Positions 58,629 through 64,000 of a stretch of 64,000 nt of DNA are shown one piece after another. Source of the stretch: Scenedesmus sp. ARA3 (lineage: Eukaryota > Chlorophyta > Chlorophyceae > Sphaeropleales > Scenedesmaceae); the NCBI GenBank assembly GCA_004335835.1, contig RWJK01000451.1:1-64000 (forward strand). Reading direction: 5' to 3'. The position numbers were made by a program, and so were the translations under genes. Within the stretch, counting starts at the first letter, position 1, and every line of letters begins with the position of its first letter. The notes beneath the pieces are model-generated. The model ran no database searches. It was given only the letters and a program-made list of their open reading frames with translations, and had not been told where the DNA came from.

Positions 58629-59104
58629 AATGCAGCCAGTTGGCTCTTGTGTGCTGCAGCATGCTACAGGCTGTAGCCTGCAGCAGCAGTACAGTACCGT
58701 GCTCATGTGAACATCTGTTGTCGCGGCATATGTAATCTTTGCAATACCAGCCGCAAAAGTTTCGGGTGTTTTTGCTCCGCAAACAGGCCTGCCCCCGCGA
58801 GCTGCGCCTTGGATTGATGTGTGGTCACCCCGGCGTGTGCTGGTCGGCATTAGTGCTCGATCATTTCCTGTAAGTACATCAAGTTATACAAGGCATAATA
58901 CATCCCGTGTTGCGCCCAGATCCTTTGGGATGTGGATGTCACTTAACACCACAAACACCCTGCTGCTCCCTACTGTGCATTTGTCCATGCACGTGTCGAA
59001 CATGCGGCAATAGGTTTCAATTGCTGCAGTGAGGGTGCAATTTGCCTTGCGCGGGCCTTGATCAATACTTTCGTGCCTTAGCACCAGCGAGCAAACAAGA
59101 CAGA
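58629..59104 (+). promoter_or_regulatory. Coiled-coil 3' UTR and thioredoxin promoter
   Basis: 476 bp between tandem + strand genes. TGTAA at 58731 ends the upstream transcript, leaving about 360 bp for the thioredoxin promoter and leader. No TATA box recognised. Confidence 0.5.
58731..58735 (+). terminator. TGTAA poly(A) signal of the coiled-coil gene
   Basis: TGTAA about 100 nt after the stop codon at 58628. Confidence 0.65.
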
Positions 59105-59545
59105 ATGGCGCTGGCCCAGAGGACCCTCAGGAGCAGCTGCGCCTCCACCGGGCGCCCAGCTGCCTTTTCAGCAGCCCCGCGCCCAGTGGTGCAGCGGCGA
59201 GTGCTGCTGTGCCGCTCTGCAGGCGTGACCGCAGGGCCCGTGACAGACGACACATTCAAGGAGCTGGTTCTGGATAGCAGCGTGCCAGTGATGGTGGACT
59301 TCTGGGCACCATGGTGCGGGCCCTGCAGGATGATTGCGCCCCTGATCGATGAGCTGGCCAGCGAATACAGCGGGAAGATGGTGTGCTTCAAGCTCAACAC
59401 TGATGAGAGCCCAGGCGTTGCCACTGAGTACGGCATTCGCTCCATCCCCACCGTGATGATCTTCAAGGGTGGTAAGAAGATGGAGACCATCATTGGTGCT
59501 GTGCCTAAGGCTTCCCTGGTGCAGTCCCTGGAGAAGTACCTGTGA
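59105..59545 (+). CDS. TRXM: Chloroplast thioredoxin m
   Basis: Intronless frame of 146 residues. The first 40 or so residues are Arg/Ser/Ala-rich without acidic residues ([20 protein letters not shown]...VLLCRSAG), a plastid transit peptide. The mature thioredoxin fold has [19 protein letters not shown] with the redox-active WCGPC pair, [20 protein letters not shown] with the cis-Pro (SIPT), and [17 protein letters not shown] near the end. The m-type uses electrons from ferredoxin-thioredoxin reductase to reduce stromal targets such as malate dehydrogenase and Calvin-cycle regulators. Start: an upstream in-frame ATG-like codon would add residues outside the transit peptide, so ATG at 59105 is preferred. 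TGTAAC at 60208 gives a 3' UTR of about 665 nt, ending tail-to-tail with the aminopeptidase gene. Confidence 0.96.
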   Translation: MALAQRTLRSSCASTGRPAAFSAAPRPVVQRRVLLCRSAGVTAGPVTDDTFKELVLDSSVPVMVDFWAPWCGPCRMIAPLIDELASEYSGKMVCFKLNTDESPGVATEYGIRSIPTVMIFKGGKKMETIIGAVPKASLVQSLEKYL

Positions 59546-60207
59546 GGAGCCTGCACTGCCTCCTCTCTTTGCACTACAGAGGGTGCTTATCTCTTGTGGC
59601 TGGGTAGCTGACAAGTCGTAGAAACAGCTGGCATGCTTGCTTTTGCAAGCGGCAGGGAAACCAGTGGCAGTAGCTTCGGTGGCAGCAGCAGCAGCGGCAG
59701 CAGCGGCAGCGATGCAGCAGCAGTGATGCAGCAGCGCCAACTGCGTGTCTTGATCAGGCATTGGTTGGGCACCTGCGTATAGGCTGCTGGCATGGAGGCT
59801 ACTATGGTGCAGCTGTGGTTGCAGCTGCTGCCATCTGTGAACTGAGGTGGAAGCAATGGTTGTGCATCTGCATGGGTCATGTCTCTATAGCGCCTGGCAG
59901 GGGCTGGCTGTGCCGACGCTGCAGGTTTCTCGACAGGTAGCTGTGCAAGGCTCGTGTGTTGCAGCTGCCGCAGCTGCTGCACTTCTTTGTTGTGATGGTG
60001 CTGTTGTGCTGGTGCTGGAAACCTCTGGGTCGTTGGCTTGGCTCTGCGGCGCTGTTCAGCGGGCAGTGTGTCCAGTGTCGAGTGTAGGCCACTTCGTGTG
60101 GCTTGGTTTTATGGCAGAAGCCTCTGAGCGAGTGTGGCTGGAGTGTTCTCTGTTCTGTGTAGTAGTACAGCAGTACAGCAAGAGGCCCTTGTGGTCTGAC
60201 TGTTGGT

Positions 60208-60213
60208 TGTAAC
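60208..60213 (+). terminator. TGTAAC poly(A) signal of thioredoxin m
   Basis: First + strand TGTAAC after the thioredoxin stop, 663 nt downstream. Confidence 0.7.
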
Positions 60214-60266
60214 AGGCCTGAAGCTTGACCCCGTCTCCGAGATGAGTCATTCCACAGTGAGCTGAT

Positions 60267-60272
60267 GTTACA
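60267..60272 (-). terminator. TGTAAC poly(A) signal of the aminopeptidase gene
   Basis: Minus-strand TGTAAC about 845 nt after the stop codon at 61116, facing the thioredoxin signal. Confidence 0.6.
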
Positions 60273-61115
60273 TATGCTGGTTGCCCGCACATGCATTCAT
60301 GCCAATTGCACACTTGCTCAGCATGCTGGCCAACCTGCACGCAGCATTATACTCCACCAAAAGGTTAAGACTCGCAGCTTGATGCCGCCAGGGCACAAGC
60401 TGAAGTCCCCAGTTACCATCAGCTTCTGGTCACAGCCCTTGCCCCTGAAGCCTGCCTAACCACCATCTGTGCATCAATTGCAAGCTGCACATTAGGCATC
60501 TATGGTAAGAAACAGAGGGGCATACACGATATGCACCAGTGGCAGCAAATTGCACTTGCAACATGCCGCAAGCAGCATCCTTGAAATGAGATACACAAAT
60601 AAGGTACACAGAGCTGTCTAGACAATTGCCTTGATGCGCCACTGTCATACCTTCAGCCTCGTTGCCTAGCACACGCAGTGCTCAAGCAAGCCACTGCACT
60701 GTCATATAAAATGACTGCCCAGGAAACACTCCAGCTGCTGTCTACTTGTGCTGATTCTAAGCGGTCATTAGAAGTCGGCAGCTGCCAGACGAGTGCTGAA
60801 GTTGAACATGGTGCTGGTGTTGCGTATGCCGTTGCTATTGCATGGCAGCGCTGTTAGCTGATCTGCCCCCAACACCAAATGCATGCCATTGACAGACACT
60901 TGTGCACAAGCATGTACCATCCTGCACTATAGACAGATAACACAATCCCAAGACACGCGCTTATGCTCACTGCGTTGCAGCAGCGAGTAGGAATGCCGTC
61001 ATTCACTCCCACGCTGTAAAGTCGGCCGTGGCAATTGCGTCGGCACCCTCACCCACACAAGCAGCTACCCTGGCACACTGGCACCGGGGTGCCCTGCCTC
61101 ACCACACGGACGCGC

Positions 61116-64000
61116 TCAAGCAACTGCAGCCCTGAAGACCACTGGCGGATCGTCAGAGCTGCTGTGTGAGCTTGCAGTGCTCGCGCTCAGCCGTGCCTCT
61201 CCTGCTGCTGCCCCCACAAGCGCCTCGATCTGGTCTGGGTCCACAGGCACTGCATCACTCAGCACCTGCATTCAGGCATGAAGCGCATGCACGGAGTGTA
61301 CAGGTAAGCTACAACCATTAGTGTTGCAGTGAATAGCTGCAACGAAGTAGTACACTTCAATATGGTCAAGCCACTCTGGCATGCAAAGGCAGTTGGCAGG
61401 TAAGCTGGAACAGCCCCACAGCACATCAGCAGAGCCACAATGCAATCAACCCAGCCACCTGCAACACGTCCAGCTTTCCCACAGCACTACACATGGCCTG
61501 ATCAGACATACATGCATGCACGAGCCGACATGGCATATGGCCCAGTGCCCTCACCTCTGCCCCGCTGTGTGTGACCAGCACGTCATCCTCTATGCGCACG
61601 CCGATGCCAGCATACGCGCCAAACTGCGGGTGGTCGGGGATGTACAGCCCTGGCTCGATGGCCATGACCACGCCCGGCTCTAGCGTGCGGTGCGGCCCCA
61701 CCGTGTTGGTGTCGTGCACGTCCATGCCCAGGTAGTGGCCCACGGAGTGGCAGTAGAACTCCCTGCAGGGGCAGGCGGTGCTCAGGGAGGTGAGGCAGCA
61801 GGAGCAGATGCCTCGCAGACACCATCAAATGAGCGGCTGTTGGGTGCTATACGAATGCTTCCAACTACAACAGTGACATGCGGGTCAGTCAAGGCCACAT
61901 AACAGACAGTGAATGTCTACTTGAGCGTCAGTGGTTGCACATCACCACACAGACGTATGTTTACAAGAGGCGGATGTTGAAAGCATGCAGCACACCTGTA
62001 CAGCCCCTTTTGGAAGTCCTCCAGTGTTGCGCGTGGCAGCAGCCCCAGATCCCGCAGGCCTTCGCTCAGCAGCTGCACACTCAGCTGGTGTACCTTGCCC
62101 AAAGTGTTCCCAGGCACAGCCGCTTCCAGGCACCTGCAGGAAGGTCAGCAAAAGCAGGCAGAAGATATGGTTGTATGCAGAATATATGGTCATATGCAAT
62201 AACAATACTTGCCAGCTACTATGACCACAGGTTACTGTTCAGCCTTGCCAAATGTTTAAAGCACATCTATGCTGCTGTGCATGGAAGCAAATTGCATGCA
62301 CTGGCTCTTCCCAACAGACAGCCACCCGCACATACTGATGTGCCATTGAAACCAGTCTCACCTGCGCCGCACTTCCAGCACAGTCTCGTACACCTGCCGC
62401 TGCTCAGCAGTGTACCTGCCGTTGACAGGCCATGTGCGTGTCACATCAGACACATAGCCGTGGTACTCACAGCCAGCGTCCATCAGCAGAACCTGGCCAT
62501 CACCAACCTGCAGCGACAACCGCAGTGTGTACTTGCACATGTTGGAGGCAGAAAGTAAGAAGCAGCACTTTTGCAGGATGCAGCGCCTCAGGATCGGCAA
62601 GGGCTGAAACATCAAACCAAGCAAGCATGCGCCGCCACCCACGTAGCTTCGTAACCCAGGAAGTTGCTGTGCAACGCACCTGCTTGTCATTGCGGCTGTA
62701 GTGGATGGTGCATGAGTCGGCGCCACCGCCTGCCACCACAGGGTAGGCCAGGCGTGACGCGCCAGCCAGCTTCACGCCGTACTCAAACTCTGTAGCCAGC
62801 AGCTGCTCATGCACGCCTGCATGTGACACGGCCATGCAGCGATGCAAGGACTGCGCTGCTATTGTTGCTGAGCTGCGCATGAGCGCCAGCTCCCCAGGCG
62901 ACTTCACCCAGCGCAGCCTGCAGCGGGCGACACATGCAGAAAGATGATGATCGCAAAGACACGACAGCAATTACGTCAGCCCTGCCTATGTCAAAGGCCT
63001 GCATGCTACACTACCACTTGTCGACTATCCTTTGACTCCTGCAACAGTATCTGCTGTGCTTCAGCAGCTGCCTGTCAAACGACATGCTGCTTCTAGGCCA
63101 CCTGCAGGATGTTGTTTGCTGGTGTGACAACAGCTAGCCGCAACCCTGCAGCCATGCTGACCTGTGCATGTGTGGCCTCAGCGGCATGGTCTTGCCCTTG
63201 CCGATAGCCTCGTGCAGCGACTGCCTCAGTGACTGGAACTGGTAGCTGTTGTGCCGGTCAAAGTCGAACAACACCGCATTTGCGCTTGCAGCCAGCTGCT
63301 GTATGCGCGCAGGCAGCTGCAAGCAGAAAAGGACAGCATGTGAAGTTCGTGTGAGGAACCAGCATCACACGGGCTGCCAGGAGGAAGCATTGGCAAAAGC
63401 CCAGAGAAGGCATGCCAATCTTGCTTGTAACTCAACTTGCAGGAAGCTGAATCGGACCACCAGAAGGAACTGTTGGCAAAAGCCGAGAGGGCAGGCACAT
63501 CTATCTTGCTGGTGATGAACTTGCAGGAAGCCTCACCTCCAAAATGCTGTACACCTCATCAGCCTTGAAAACTTGCTGTGCTGCCTGCTGCCCCACCCAT
63601 GCGCCGTCCCAACGCTCCTTCTGAAAGGCACAGGCACCAGTTGATGTCACCAGGGCCGCACAAGTGATGCTGGTACGGTGTGGTGTGCAGCTTCATGCCA
63701 ACATGAAGCTCCACACGCAATTGAGCAATTGCAGGGTGTGCAAGCAAGAACCAAACCACGTTGTTGGTCAACTATGGTAGGATTAAAGCGTATCAACTAG
63801 CTTGCTGCAATTATAACAATATAACAAGACAGCTGCTGTCACAAACCTCAACCACATGCTGCTGTATGCAGCGCTGCAGGACTGCAGGACCTCAGCGCAC
63901 CTCCGTGTCAGGGGATGGCACGTACAGCTGAAACCTGTACCCGGCGCTGCCATCTGTCTGTATGATAGCAACGGACTGCTGCTGGACGCCTGTGAGGTAC
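61116..64000 (-). CDS. XPNPEP3: Xaa-Pro aminopeptidase 3/ICP55-like (M24B), 5' end missing
   Basis: Partial gene running off the right edge. Visible exons in order are about 64000-63902 (YLTGVQQQSVAIIQTDG), 63622-63539 (KERWDGAWVGQQAAQQVFKA), 63320-63162, 62917-62681, 62508-62362, about 62133-61995, about 61764-61554, and 61271-61116 (ends FRAAVA). The family removes a residue before proline; the mitochondrial ICP55 form trims presequence-processed proteins. The pita-bread fold's metal centre is complete: first Asp in LLMDAGCEYHGYVSDVTRTW (both Asp ligands), His in SVGHYLGMDVHD, Glu in VMAIEPGLYIPD and Glu in GIGVRIEDDVLVT. The wording LRWVKSPGELALMR and CTIHYSRNDKQ also fits. The targeting sequence lies outside the window, so the compartment is inferred from the family. 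TGTAAC lies about 845 nt past the stop. Confidence 0.93.
63382..63531 (-). repeat. Diverged tandem duplication inside an intron
   Basis: Two related segments of about 66 bp (63382-63447 and 63465-63531) share TTGGCAAAAGCC and ACTTGCAGGAAGC at matching positions. They fill much of the aminopeptidase intron, and the right copy nearly touches the donor at 63538. Confidence 0.75.

Larger units (their letters stand above)
59546..61115. other. Convergent 3' UTRs of thioredoxin and aminopeptidase
   Basis: No coding sequence. The + strand is G/T-rich up to about 60210 and A/C-rich after about 60270. TGTAAC signals on opposite strands lie 53 nt apart at this switch, so the two transcripts should end almost tail-to-tail. 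Confidence 0.65.

Overview
This window is nuclear DNA from a eukaryotic green alga. The evidence is intron-rich genes with GTGAGT/GTGCGT-type donors, a plant-type gene set (PLATZ factor, ATXR2-like SET protein, chloroplast thioredoxin m, cytokinin-type HPt protein), TGTAAC hexamers downstream of many stop codons (the chlorophyte poly(A) signal), and pervasive CTG/CAG triplet repeats coding for Ala, Gln and Ser runs. A chlorophycean alga (Scenedesmus/Tetradesmus-like) is my best guess; the species cannot be fixed from the sequence. All models below were read from translated exons, splice-site phases and remembered family motifs, without alignments.

Layout: 0.8-4.9 kb (-) ATXR2/SMYD5-like SET methyltransferase; 5.4-15.2 kb (-) cohesin cofactor PDS5; 16.1-18.6 kb (-) organelle-targeted helical-repeat protein; 19.6-21.3 kb (-) KDEL receptor ERD2, divergent from 21.8-25.9 kb (+) PP2C phosphatase with an MGxCxS N-terminus; 28.3-30.1 kb (+) intronless PLATZ factor, followed by almost 5 kb of G/T-rich non-coding sequence; 36.8-37.2 kb (-) intronless HPt phosphotransfer protein; 37.8-41.8 kb (-) organellar cysteinyl-tRNA synthetase; 42.4-46.1 kb (-) GPALPP/J-domain protein, divergent from 46.7-47.8 kb (+) a small thylakoid-lumen candidate; 49.4-50.4 kb (+) SAP30-like HDAC subunit; 53.2-54.1 kb (-) HYPK, divergent from 54.6-58.6 kb (+) a 912-residue coiled-coil protein; 59.1-59.5 kb (+) thioredoxin m; 61.1 kb to the right edge (-) mitochondrial-type Xaa-Pro aminopeptidase, 5' end cut off.

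The genes do not form a pathway. They are mostly housekeeping functions: chromatin (SET, PDS5, SAP30), translation and co-translational modification (CysRS, HYPK), secretion (ERD2), signalling (PP2C, HPt), and plastid or mitochondrial proteins. What recurs across them is architecture. Long CAG/CTG arrays sit directly on splice sites with fixed polarity (CAG at donors, CTG at acceptors). In one SET-gene intron both ends carry an array, so the intron ends are perfectly complementary. Non-coding sequence downstream of genes is G/T-rich on the sense strand and changes sign between convergent genes, which suggests unusually long 3' UTRs.
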